The notes under the pieces were generated by a model. That model was not told where the DNA came from and ran no database searches. It saw only the letters and a program-made list of their open reading frames with translations. Source: Epiperipatus broadwayi (taxonomy: Eukaryota; Onychophora; Udeonychophora; Euonychophora; Peripatidae). Taken from it: a stretch of 64,000 nucleotides of DNA. Location of the stretch: contig JAQFVV010000049.1 in assembly GCA_028023455.1 (NCBI GenBank), forward strand, positions 4,253,649 to 4,317,648, read 5' to 3'. Positions 49,164 to 59,573 of this stretch are shown here, piece after piece. How positions within the stretch are numbered: position 1 is the first letter of the stretch; each line of letters opens with the position of its first letter. The position numbers and the translations under genes were made by a program.

Positions 49164-49412
49164 AATCATTTTATTTTTATATAGCGCGGTGTTTATAAAC
49201 TGTAATATTTAAACAGCATTAAACTGTTGCACATGTGTTTTGCAGATTTTAACTATAAATGACTGAATACTAACACTTTAAACACATGATAAAGTCTTTG
49301 GAAAAGACAGAGTTCCAAAGACTTTATCATGTGTTTGAAGTGTTAGTATTCAGTCATTTATAGTTAAAATCTGCAAAGCACATGTGCAACAGTTTAATGC
49401 TGTTTAAATATT
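49164..49412. repeat. Foldback family C, copy 3 in hairpin form
   Basis: A forward monomer (49164-49310) is followed directly by an inverted one (49313-49412). Arms 49204-49302 and 49313-49412 are about 100 bp and nearly identical, with a loop of about 10 bp. The monomeric copies at 25.2 and 48.8 kb show that the hairpin arose by inverted duplication or is the full form from which monomers derive. Confidence 0.85.
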
Positions 49413-49419
49413 AAAGTCT

Positions 49420-51830
49420 ATATTCTAAATGTGGTATTCCTATAAATTTAATTAGTCTTTGGTAGATATTTATAATATATTAATCTGAATAATAATTGAT
49501 TTAATAGTATAAAGAAAGAAAACATGGGTGATGGAGATACAACCGTAGTTCTAGTTTTATATCCCAAATTATTACTGATAAAGTGAAAAATCTAAAAACT
49601 GAGTTTAGAATATGGATATAGCATTATATCACCTGACACCCATTGACTACTCATATTTACACTACATAGATTTATGTAGTATAAAAGGAACTTTTCTCAG
49701 AAGCATGCATGAGAAAATCATGTGCCATTGTGTTTGAGAATATTGGTAAATATTTGAATTAATTTTTTAACTTTATTTATAAAATCATTATAGTTGTCTA
49801 GATATCAATTTTTAAAAAAGATGTGTATAATTGATAGTAATTTATTTATGAGTTGTTCATTAAAAGACCATACAGTTTCTAGAAACTCATAATTATTTTT
49901 AAAAAAATAACTACTTTATCCAAATCTAGGTTATGGATCTAGAACTCAGATAAACATATATTTAAAAATAGTTTATTATTTTTTCATAGACTTTGATAGA
50001 AAGCCTCCCCAATAGATCTCAAAGAAGAACCATAGAAGAAAAACAAATACTCAATAGGTTTGCCAATTACTGGCTAGTGAGAAATTTGACTGGCTTTTTT
50101 ACTCTCTAGCAAACAACAATTAGATATCCATTCATTGCCAATACTAGTTGACTAGTTAAAATTTATTATAAACCATCAATTTAAAAAAACCTAAATTTTA
50201 AAAAATATTTTGATGTTTTGCTCAATCCAGATTCAAACCCAGGTTTTAGTAATACATAAATAAATAACTTTTCATTGATGAAAACATGCATTTTGGATTT
50301 GTCAAAGTATACAATATCTTAATGCAATACTCTAACCAACTGAGCTATTCTGCCTTTGACATAATAGCTTAGTTGGTTAGAGTGTTGTCTTAAAATTCAA
50401 TATTCAAAAATATACAATAACTTGTAGTATACTGAATTTAAGCTTGATACCACTAATAATATTATGAGTAGTAGTGGTCATTCTTGCATGTTACTTATAT
50501 GTCCTCAAAACTTGGTTTTTATTTTAAAAATATCTTAAATAGCTTATTTGAACTTTTGTATTATATGACTAAAATATATTGTTGTATAAAATTCAAAAAT
50601 AAAGTGTACAGAAGAAAATGAAAGAAAAGAGAGGATAAATGAGATTAAATTTAAATCTAATCAATTTTGGTTCAGTATATTTTAAATAAATTGTTTAAAA
50701 ATGAGATTAATGTTTTGATCAATAAAAATTTAGTTATGATTCAGAAACAGAAGAAGAGAGAAACTGGAATTTTAAATCAATGCCATTTTTATTCAGTATG
50801 CTTTATAAAATATTTCCTAGTGGAAAGTAGCTTAATCATATCATGTTTATTGATGCAGTCAGGTCATCTAAGAATTTTAGTAGTCTCTCTCGCTATACTT
50901 TGATGATAAGTGTTGCTTCTGGTCAATTATTGGTAAAATGTATATTATAATCAAGGTATTAGGATATAAAGCAAGTGTTGAAAATAATAAATATTTTTGG
51001 CAATATTAACATGGTTCATGTCTTCTAGAACTGGAGCAATAACTTCTCATATTTGCATAAGAAGTTTGAAAATTTCACAAAAGATTTTATAGGTTTGATT
51101 GGGGCTTAAGAAGGATTGAAACATGGAGAGTGAATTAAATAACTGGACTTTTTGATATAGTTTTTCAATTCATGAATTATCTCTATTATCTTGAAGATAG
51201 CTTGTGAAAATTTAATTAAAACATCGGTATAATGTTAATATTTATAACAAACTAATGTATATGAGTACTTCTGTTTAATTATAACATTATAAACTCATTA
51301 TAAATGAGTGTTAAGATAAAATAATTTTAATTTAAAATCTATATTGTGTTAAGCCTACTTTTGGCAGAGCATTGCCAGAATCAATCAAAGTGGTGTCTTA
51401 TTTTAAAATTCAAAATGGCGGAGGTCGCGTACTAAAAGAGCACACATTCATTAATATAGCACTAATAATTGTACGAAAACATTGGAATGAATATCTTTTC
51501 AAATATTGTTTATATGAATGCATTATCTCTTGTGTTAGATTTGTCTTGGAAATGAAAAATAAATCAATTGACACTTTTTTCAGTTTGTATAAACACGGAA
51601 GATCTGATATTAGTTAAAGTAAACTTTCTATTACATTCATACATATGCACAACCTTATTCAATATCATTAATCATTAAATTTCACTAGATATATTTAATT
51701 TCTGTTAGTTTTAAAACTCGCGTGAATTAATTACCAAATATCAAAATTATAAATATTAGTTAATACTGTTTTTTTCATAATACCTAAACATTGAAGTTAT
51801 ACATTTTTCAAGTGCTATTTATATTAATCC
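49420..51830. other. AT-rich non-coding stretch
   Basis: No gene is supported. The frames at 50667-50903 and 51372-51617 show no recognisable domain. CAAAATGGCGGAGGTCG at 51412 resembles a YY1-type promoter/start motif but opens into a seven-codon frame only. Confidence 0.45.
50321..50391. repeat. Small inverted pair of tRNA-like heads
   Basis: TCTAACCAACTGAGCTATTC (from 50331) and AATAGCTTAGTTGGTTAGAG (50363-50382) are inverse copies of the A-box/D-arm region of the tRNA-like unit in the Penelope 3' ends. The right side continues into TTAAAATTCAATATTCAA, the same inter-box stretch. The geometry is head-to-head, as at 33.3 kb. Confidence 0.7.
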
Positions 51831-51845
51831 ACCATTCTTATTTGA

Positions 51846-52180
51846 TAAATGAAGAATTAAAACACAGGCTTATTATACACCTGTGTCTATATATGTAATA
51901 TAGGGTATATGAGCACAGATTTTCAGATGACCCATTACTCTCCAGCCTGTCCATTAAAGTATGAAGATTGTCTATCTTAATGTATATCTGAGCACTTATA
52001 GTATATATGTGTGGGAGATGATAATCTGGACCAACTGATGATTGCTGGTTTAGCATGAAATACGTATATTGGTGATTATTTATCTTTTCAGCATATATGT
52101 GCTTGAGTGTATCAGTGTTATTAGATAGAGTGGAGAGTGATGGGTGATCTGAAAGTCTGTGCTCATATACCCTATATTAC
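51846..52180 (+). mobile_element. Family B insertion with 12-bp target-site duplication
   Basis: ATTCTTATTTGA occurs at 51834-51845 and 52181-52192 and brackets a 335-bp insertion. Within it, TGTAATATAGGGTATATGAG at 51894 and its inverse at about 52162-52181 form terminal inverted repeats of about 45 bp. The middle has the family B landmarks CCAACTGATGATT and TTAGCATGAAATACG. Inverted ends inside a long direct duplication are unusual: TSD length points to retroposition, the TIRs to a foldback RNA or DNA. Confidence 0.7.
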
Positions 52181-52393
52181 ATTCTTATTTGACACATTTG
52201 CAAAATGAATTTATATTTTTAAAATAATATATTAAATATCACAGAGTATGTTTTTGTTTTTTTTATCCGCATGTTTGTTGTAAAAGTATATGCTATATTT
52301 TAGCAAAAAACATTGATTTAAAACATCCAATTTCGTTACGACTTTAATTCAAATATTTTTTTAAAATATTATCCATCTTTTCTTTTTTTTTCA

Positions 52394-52490
52394 TGTCATA
52401 GCATCGTCCAGGACCAGAACCCACAACTGTCTGCAATCAACTACTTGCTTGCAATGCGGCTGCGATGACCTCTCGGCTAACAACGCTTGA
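52394..52490 (-). mobile_element. tRNA-derived SINE (minus), diverged
   Basis: The minus strand reads AAGCGTTGTTAGCCGAGAGG, a damaged anticodon region with TGCAAGCAAG, GTGGGTTCTGGTCC as a worn B box, and GATGCTATGACATG. No clear target duplication remains, so this is probably an older copy. Confidence 0.7.
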
Positions 52491-53481
52491 TATTTTATAT
52501 CTTTTTTAACTGCTAATATATTTCAATTTTTACTCACAGATATAGGGATCAGATTTATTAATATGAAATAAATATATTTAAGTAAGATATTTTACTAGAA
52601 GCAGTTAGAAAATGAAGTAAAAAAAAAAGAAGAAGAATGAATTGAAAATTAATAAACAGATAAGAAAAAGTAATGTTCATTAAGTTTCATTTAAGCAAAT
52701 GGATTAATTCTTTAAAGTGCTTCAGGTATTCTTTTTTTTTTTTTTTAAGTTCAATAAAATTGATAAAAGCAAAATTAACTATGTAAATTTATTTTTGTAA
52801 CAGAAATATCAATTGTTATTTTGATATAATAGGCAGCTGAGAGATAAAGATTCGACCTCTTTGAGCCAAATATAGAATAGTTCATAGTATTAATTATGCA
52901 AATTACATTTCAAATGCAAATATACTTTTTTTGCTTTGGGATATTCATAAATAATTGACTAGTTTGTGTATACATTACTAAGTTAATTAAACAAATTAAA
53001 ACTTTTTAAATATTATTGAAAAATTATTGTTTCTCTCAATAAGAAAACATTTTCTTGTGACATATTTTTAATGAGAACATTTTCTATTGTTAAATATTCT
53101 TATTAAAAGATTAATTATTAAATGAAAGAAATCTTTGTAATGAATAATAAATAACGTTGTTCTTTGGAGATTAATTTCTCAATGTTTTTGTTTAAAATAT
53201 TGGTTTTTTGTATTCTTTTATTATTTTCATAATAAAAGAATTCTTAACCTACTTTGTACATATAAATATGCATAATGAAGATTAAAGTTAATTTGTTATA
53301 AAATAAATATTTTCTCAATTTTTATTGAGTTGCTCTGCATGGCTTAATATAGAAATTGGGGAAGGGGGAGCAGAATTTGAAGTTAGATCTATAGATAGAA
53401 GCTTAGCTATATTATTTCAATGCTCAAAATTTTTATGAACTGCTAAGCAATAATCATTAAAATTAATTGTTAATTAATCCA
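52491..53481. other. AT-rich non-coding stretch
   Basis: No gene or bounded repeat is recognised. Contains A14-like and T16-like homopolymers near 52620 and 52730. Confidence 0.5.
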
Positions 53482-53645
53482 GATAATCTGGACCAATTGA
53501 TGAGTGCTGCATCAGCATGAAATGCATATATTGGAGATCAATTATATTTTACATATGTTATAGGTCATGTGTATCAGTTATATAAGATGGAGTGGCCAGC
53601 TGAAGGCAACTTGAAAGTCTGTGTTCAAATCCTAAGTTCAGTATA
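53482..53645 (+). repeat. Dispersed repeat family B, fragment
   Basis: ATAATCTGGACCAATTGATG, CAGCATGAAATGCATATATTGG and CTTGAAAGTCTGTG align in order with 52021-52165. The ends are not preserved. Confidence 0.65.
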
Positions 53646-53756
53646 TACATTATACTCGACCTATTATCGAGTTAGTATATATTGTGATTAAATAATTGCA
53701 GCACTATAAATAAAATTACTTGCATTTATATATTTGACTGAAACTTAAATAGAAAA

Positions 53757-53864
53757 GTCTTGCATTGGTGGTCGGGAGGTCAGCGCGACTGCCTTGCACT
53801 TGCAGGCAGTTGCCCAGGTTGCGAGTTCACGTCCCAGCCGATGCTATGACACACAAAAAAAAAA
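53757..53864 (+). mobile_element. tRNA-derived SINE with 12-bp target-site duplication
   Basis: Very close to the copy at 7116-7222: GCATTGGTGGTCGGGAGGTC, a full acceptor-like stem with CCGATGC, B box GAGTTCACGTCCC, an ATGACACAC end and an A10 tail. TTAAATAGAAAA flanks it at 53745-53756 and 53865-53876. Confidence 0.85.
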
Positions 53865-54135
53865 TTAAATAGAAAATGTAATTGATCTGTAGAAAATATG
53901 GTCAACATGAGAGAATAAAGTATTTTTCTCACTTCTTTTGCTCTCTTAACAAGTCACTATAGTTTGAAAAATACCTATAAGTAACTATTTTTTATTAGTG
54001 AAGTCTTAAAAAGGACAATTTTCTTTGTAAAATCTATTAGTTCTATATCATTTCTTTTTACATTCCACATTCATGGTTTTTTTTTTCCTTTGGAGAACCA
54101 ATTATTATTAAAAAAAAACAAAAATAAAGAATTAT

Positions 54136-54223
54136 GGCCTAGCAGTTAGCACAGCTGCTTTCCAAGCAGCTGGCCTGGGTTCTCTCCCTGGTCAACACAT
54201 TTAACTTATGAAAAAAAAAAATA
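54136..54223 (+). mobile_element. tRNA-derived SINE, second subfamily, with 12-bp target-site duplication
   Basis: GGCCTAGCAGTTAGCACAGC (A box), CTGCTTTCCAAGCAG and GGGTTCTCTCCC (B box), then a short tail and A11. ATAAAGAATTAT is repeated at 54124-54135 and 54224-54235. Lies only 270 bp from the 53.8-kb SINE and about 140 bp left of the large LTR element. Confidence 0.8.
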
Positions 54224-54363
54224 ATAAAGAATTATATATTAGCGCATATATATAATATTGTTAAAAGAAAATTGCCTTGACAACAGTTTGAGATTGTTGA
54301 TTGTTATCTGTAGTGGGATTATCTAAGCGTTGCCTGCTTTCTAATGGTTATATATATATATAT

Positions 54364-57300
54364 TGTAACATAATGAAATTACTCAAAGAAATATTTAAAG
54401 GAGTTCAAATATCAAGATATTAAGTAAAGGTTCAAAATATAACACTATCAAGAATTATGGGGAAATTGTTAATAACCAGTATTATAACTCAGGTATATGA
54501 AATCACGTGAGGTGAGTACACTAGTAATTCAATAAAATATAGCTCAGGTATACAAACAGTAATCTTACCCACTTTCATTTCTTGGTTTGATGTTAAGTGC
54601 ATGTTTAAACAAATACTAAGTGAATATGGTCTAGCAGGGCGCCACTAGATTATCTGAATCTAGACACGGTTATATCTGATAACCTTTCACATGTACCGGG
54701 TTTGAATTCCTTCTTGGTACTTTATTTATAATAAAATGGAAGATTTTGCTTTTTGAGCCATATCACTATAAGCACTAATATTTAGGTAAAAGTAAAACAT
54801 CTTTAAACCAAAGTGGAGTATATTAGACATAAATCATTTCTCAGATCTTAGCATAACAAATGTGTTTCAATAGTTTTATAAGTTCACTAGCTCAGATTAT
54901 ATATAACTAATTTAGGATGGCAATTCACTCATCCTTGCATGAAATAGATGATGGGATGTGGTTATAATAATACTAAGAGATCACTAAATATTATAAAATC
55001 AATATTTATTTATGGCCTTTAAACAGTTAAACAGCTCATTAATTAAAACGTTGATGACGATGATGATGATGATAATAATAACAATAATGACAAGGGTTTC
55101 AACTATAGCTCTCGGACTAAGCCTAAACATAAAACTAAATTTTATAAACAAATTCATAATTATTGCTTAATTTTAGCATATTTACTTATATCTTAAATAA
55201 CTAATATTCAACCATTGATGATGATGAATAATCACACTTAAGCAAGACTACACTTAATGAAATATATACGCCTCGTTTAATAAAACAAACTAATATTTAT
55301 TACTACATTTCTAACATATACATAAAAATTTCTAGATAAATATGAAAATTGACATGAATAATAATAATAATTGATTATATAACAATCCTCAGATTAATTT
55401 TAAGTTCTTCCCCCTTTCCCTTCAAATGTATTTTGTATTAAGTTGGACGTCACATTGACCATGATTTTCACTCCATGAGAAAAGTATTTAAAAAAAAAAT
55501 ATTATCTGCTCATTAGCACACATACTTTAAAAATCTAACATGTAAATAGACTGTAAAAAAAAATGTTAGTAGAATTGAAAGAGCAAGTTTTAGAAACAAG
55601 TTTTAAATTATTTTCTCCCCCACTCTTCTACCTCTGAAATGCTATACTTAACTTGAAACAAAATAATCTAATATTCTAATACTACTCCTTATTTCACATT
55701 CACTCACAATTATACACATATAAAAATATTATTATGTATGTGCGTGTTTTATCCCATAATAAAATATTATTTAAAACCAAAATAATAATATATTAGTTAA
55801 AACTAAAATCATAATACCATAAAAAAAATTGTTTTACACATTAATATTGTAAAATTAATAAACAAATAATTTTCATACATTCAAGATCATTTATGAAGCT
55901 CAAAGTTATTATTAGTAAGACATTCTTGTTTTTAATCGATCTGAATAGTCTTTAAAAGTTCTTTAAATAAAATGTACCACTTTATTGCTAAAATGTTTAT
56001 TAAGACTGATATCATAAAGAAGATAGATATAAAAAGTCATATTCCCGATCTTTTGTTTGTGGCGAATTTCCAAGGGTTCAAACTTGTCTTGTATATTGTC
56101 TATATTTCTGCAGCTACTATTTCCGTTTTATGTGGGAACAATCTCTTTCTTGAGGTGTATAACTATTTGATGATGATGACTCTATTGAGGTTATTTGCTT
56201 TAGTGGACAATTTGGAAATCATTATATTAAATTTCTTCTCTTCCTGTCAAGCATGTGGATGAAATACAGCAGTTGTTTTCACATTTATAAATTTTCTTGA
56301 GTTTAAAATCAGTTGTTGTAACAATTAATTGGACTTGATGATTAATATTTATCAGTAGATTAACTCATCTTCTTTGAATGCAGGTGAATGCTTTCTTCCT
56401 TCTATTAAAAACATCTTATTTATCTGGTCAGTTGAAAGGTGTAGAATATTATTTTAGACACAACATCTTTTCTTTCCTATGTGATGTGCAGCTTCCCCAG
56501 ATGGTCCAGAACTGATGGGACATACATATAATTTTTCTAGCCAGACATTTCTTATATTTTCAGCATTCAATTGGATAGTTTAATAATCTGAATCATAAAC
56601 AATAATCCTAATAATAATTCAAGACAGCTTTTTATATCCAATTTTTAGCTAACTTAACCAATCAGAGATAGCATCACTTGCTATTTTGGACAAATTTGTT
56701 TTAATTAGATCTCTAATTTATTTTCAACTAACTTATTTTTCAACTGAAAAGTTTAATCCTTTTTTCCAGACACTTTTGTTTAAAAAAAAAAATAGACTCA
56801 ATCCTTATTTCCTTTCTTTTCTTTTTTTTTTCTTTTTAACATCCAGGTAACACTTCAAATCTTTGAGCTTCCTTCTTTAGATCTTGAGATAAGACAATTT
56901 AATTTTTAGAGTTCTCACCCATTATAAGCTCCCAAAGTGAAACAATCATTTACAAAAAAAAATTGCTACAAAGATCGATATCTGATTAAACAGATTTCCT
57001 CTTTTAACAAAAAATTGTACAAAAAAAAATAATTTGACAGATTTAATACTTCCTTTTCTTTCAATATTTAGGAAATGTAAATTTTTGTATGTAATGTACA
57101 CACATTCTTCATTCTTTCAAATCATTCATAAACTAACCTTAAATATTATGATTGCTAGCTTAGGAATTATAACCCAATTATTTAATTAAGTCTGTAACTT
57201 TTAAATCCCAATTATAATTAAAGAAAAGCAAAATAAAAGTATAGAATAAAATATTAGAATTGATCAAGCATAGATTAGTTTTAAAGAAAGTTAAAATGTT

Positions 57301-57631
57301 TAATATTTGATATAGAAAACAATTAAATAATTTACACATACATTGCCTATATGTATGCATTATAACTTTGCTTTTTAAAGAAAAATTAAATATTAAATAG
57401 TTTAAATGTGTGTATTACCTTTCTATCAACACGCAAACAAATAAAGCATATAATTGTTGTCCCACTCTCTCTCGGTTTAAAGCTTTTAGAATTTTGATCT
57501 GGTAGGGTTTGAACTTGGATGCCCTACAGCTTCTTTTATGGTTATATAAAATTGTGATGATGATTTTTGGTTTACCTTTTCTACATGCACATTACTATAA
57601 ATTTAGCTAGTGACTAAATTGTAATGGCACA
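54364..57631 (-). repeat. Long terminal repeat, 3' copy (3.27 kb inferred)
   Basis: About 54400-55756 matches 62646-63990 almost base for base, in the same orientation. The outer end is TGTAACATAAT, shared with 62532. The inner end is inferred at ...ATGGCACA (57631) because the polypurine tract follows directly. The part beyond 55756 has no counterpart in the window because the other copy is cut by the window edge. If the LTR really ends near 55756 instead, it would be 1.39 kb. The frame at 55972-56262 (96 codons, plus strand) has no recognisable domain. Confidence 0.7.
54624..54720 (+). repeat. tRNA-Glu-like sequence with D-loop insertion inside the left LTR
   Basis: ATATGGTCTAGC (A box and D-arm as in glutamate tRNAs), then about 28 bp of extra sequence containing the perfect small hairpin CTAGATT/AATCTAG, then GGTTA, CTTTCAC (the anticodon loop of tRNA-Glu UUC) and CCGGGTTTGAATTCC (B box; the other LTR has GAATCCC). 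Antisense to the retroelement. Not expected to be a functional tRNA. Similarity is judged by eye. Confidence 0.5.
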
Positions 57632-57648
57632 ACTTTCTCCCCCTTCGG
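57632..57648 (-). other. Polypurine tract
   Basis: The minus strand reads CCGAAGGGGGAGAAAGT immediately before TGTGCCATTACAA, the proposed LTR start. A purine run directly upstream of the 3' LTR is the plus-strand DNA primer in LTR retroelements. It stands out sharply in AT-rich surroundings. Confidence 0.7.
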
Positions 57649-57802
57649 ATAAAATCATCAGCACTTTTGTTTTAACTATATTTAAAAAAAAAAATCCTAA
57701 CTAATAAATACACTAATAATATATATAAAAAAAAATTAACTCCTGGTAAATATATTTTTCATTAGAAAACCTAAAAGTAATTTATTTGGAGATCTTGCCT
57801 GG

Positions 57803-57991
57803 CTATTCTGCTGAAGTATAAGGGATCAAACTCCTAGCATTATAGGTTCCCTTATTCCCATCCAGAGCAGCAAGCATAAAGGCATTCTCCCCTATTTTCT
57901 TGGTAATTTGGAATGACTTTTTCTTTTCAAACCATATTGTGGTCTGCATAAAAATGCACCTGTACATCCAGTCCCTTTTTAATATTTCCAT
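57803..57991 (-). pseudogene. Integrase-like C-terminal tail (pol remnant)
   Basis: From about 57930 the 62-codon frame reads FQITKKIGENAF, LAALDGNKGTYN and SLIPY near its end. In Ty3/gypsy-type integrases the C-terminal GPY/F-like module has the form (G)PYxIxKxxGxNAYxLxxxxGxxxGxYNxxxLKPY; here FQITKKIGENAF-L...GTYN..SLIPY fits closely, with K-K-S in place of the usual G-P. It is the last coding piece before the polypurine tract, as expected for pol. It overlaps the end of the 548-codon ORF in another frame, so a frameshift or deletion junction separates it from the gag-like part. Core integrase (HHCC, DDE) is missing. Confidence 0.6.
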
Positions 57992-59573
57992 TTTTCATCT
58001 TGACTGGATATTTATAAAACATATCTGGAGGTTTTATTTTATATAACCTCCTATTACAAACTCCATTTAGAAATATGGACTCTTGGTACCTTATGTAATA
58101 TGCCTTGAAGTTCTTTAGAGAGATTGACTCTCTATACCATACATACTTTATTTTTAAACTCTCTAGAAAGATTGACTCCCTGTACCATATATAATTCATC
58201 CTTAAATCTTCCAGAGATGTTGATTCTCTGGGCCATATACAATTTATTTTTAAATTTTCTAGAAAGGTTGACTCTTTGTACCAAATATAAGGCACACTTA
58301 AAGTTTCCAGAGCATTTAAATTTTTCAGAGAGATTGATTCTCTGGCTGATACACACTGGACATTTACATTTTTCAGAAAGATTGTCTCTCTATACCATAT
58401 ATAAGGTATCTCCAATCTATTTGAGAAGACAGATTTTTGAAACCACACATGCTGGTTTGTTACTAGATTGAGAACTACAGACTGTTGAAACTTTTGCTCT
58501 CTTTCTAAAATAACTGGTTTCATCTCCCTTATTGCTTCTCTTAAATCAATCATCTTATCGGATGCATGAAGTTTTTCCTCCAACTCTCTTTTCCTTCTTT
58601 TCACTTCATGATCTATTCCAATCTGCTCTTTGGTCATCAACTCATTTACTTTCTTTACTGGGAGATTTGGTATTATGGCTAATATCGGCCTTTCTACTTT
58701 ATTTTCACCTTGTGGATTGTTAACTAAAGTAGGCATCCTTTTCTCTGACTGACTCTGTTCTGAGCTATCCCTACAGTCATCTGGACTGATGCAAACATCA
58801 TTTTGCCTTGAATTTGGGTTTGACTGATCCTGCAGCCCTACATTAATACAATCTTTTAATTCCCCTATTTTATGGTAGAGATCATCCATCTTGGGGTTCA
58901 CGTATTCCACAACATAGGCCTTCGGGTTCTCCTCAACCTTTTCCAACGTAACACCCAATTCATGTTGATTCATTCTGGGTCCCTCTTCTAAAGAACTTGA
59001 CTTGTCCCTTTTTACTATCTCCTCCCTAAAGCTATCCATTTGTTTCCCCAATTCTTTCCTAAGATTTTGGTCAATTTGTACACACTCATCGGCCATGCTT
59101 CCCTTAACTTCTCGTATTTCCTTTTCTAAGCCACTAAACTTATTTTTCATAGTGAGGGTTTGATCTACACAGCCCAAAGTGGCTTCCTTATCTGAGTCCA
59201 CTTTGGCTATCACCTCCTCTAATCTAATATGACTTCCTGCAGAAGTTATTTTGGCATTCTTTTCTATGCATTCTGATATGGATTGGGAGACCAAACCATG
59301 GACCTCATTCCTAACTAACTCAATTTCTCTCTTATTTTCTTCGATAGACTGCTCCACTTGAGCCTTTAATGACTGTAGTCCCTGACAGCCCTCCTGTTTG
59401 GTGACTTCCATAGACCTACACACTCCTTCTATCCTCTCCTCTAATGACACAAACCTATTTTTACACTCTATATTGGACCCTTCTATCCTAGTTTCCAAAG
59501 CGATGATCATTTGGTTGTTATTGTCAATAGAGTTCTCTAGATTTACCCTTAAACATTCTATACTTTTCTCCAC
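57927..59573 (-). CDS. Gag-like coiled-coil protein, second ORF
   Basis: 548 codons without a stop, but the frame starts at a GTG in the overlap with the upstream ORF and has no obvious own ATG nearby. It is therefore most likely the continuation of the first ORF after a frame change. Residues 1-260 are charged and heptad-rich (ENSIDNNNQMI, LEERIEGV, LEKEIREVKG), predicting coiled coil. About 265-310 is a Ser/Asn/Gln-rich linker; 310-370 is very basic and charged (VKRRKRELEEKL). About 373-505 is a run of roughly eight 16-residue repeats of type YIWYRESIFLxNLKxN, and the last 45 residues are basic. No zinc knuckle or capsid motif was recognised. The function is unknown; in context it would be a structural, gag-position protein. 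Confidence 0.6.
   Translation of the reverse strand: MEKSIECLRVNLENSIDNNNQMIIALETRIEGSNIECKNRFVSLEERIEGVCRSMEVTKQEGCQGLQSLKAQVEQSIEENKREIELVRNEVHGLVSQSISECIEKNAKITSAGSHIRLEEVIAKVDSDKEATLGCVDQTLTMKNKFSGLEKEIREVKGSMADECVQIDQNLRKELGKQMDSFREEIVKRDKSSSLEEGPRMNQHELGVTLEKVEENPKAYVVEYVNPKMDDLYHKIGELKDCINVGLQDQSNPNSRQNDVCISPDDCRDSSEQSQSEKRMPTLVNNPQGENKVERPILAIIPNLPVKKVNELMTKEQIGIDHEVKRRKRELEEKLHASDKMIDLREAIREMKPVILEREQKFQQSVVLNLVTNQHVWFQKSVFSNRLEIPYIWYRETIFLKNVNVQCVSARESISLKNLNALETLSVPYIWYKESTFLENLKINCIWPRESTSLEDLRMNYIWYRESIFLESLKIKYVWYRESISLKNFKAYYIRYQESIFLNGVCNRRLYKIKPPDMFYKYPVKMKNGNIKKGLDVQVHFYADHNMV
58060..58455 (-). repeat. Imperfect 48-bp tandem repeats (about 8 units)
   Basis: In the 548-codon frame the units read HVWFQKSVFSNRLEIP, YIWYRETIFLKNVNVQ, CVSARESISLKNLNAL (plus six extra residues), then YIWYKESTFLENLKIN and four further units. 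The period is 48 bp, so all frames repeat, and several stay open on both strands. In a second minus frame one unit reads CKCPVC, which may be chance. The repeats are much more diverged than the 108-bp array upstream. Confidence 0.7.

Noticed and set aside
55972-56262. 96-codon ORF in the left LTR
   Set aside because: Starts with ATG and is hydrophobic, but shows no recognisable domain, and the matching LTR region is outside the window so conservation cannot be judged.
58124-58471. 115-codon plus frame and 74-codon minus frame in the 48-bp repeats
   Set aside because: Same reason: the 48-bp period keeps several frames open. The 548-codon frame is preferred for its length and continuity with the coiled coil.
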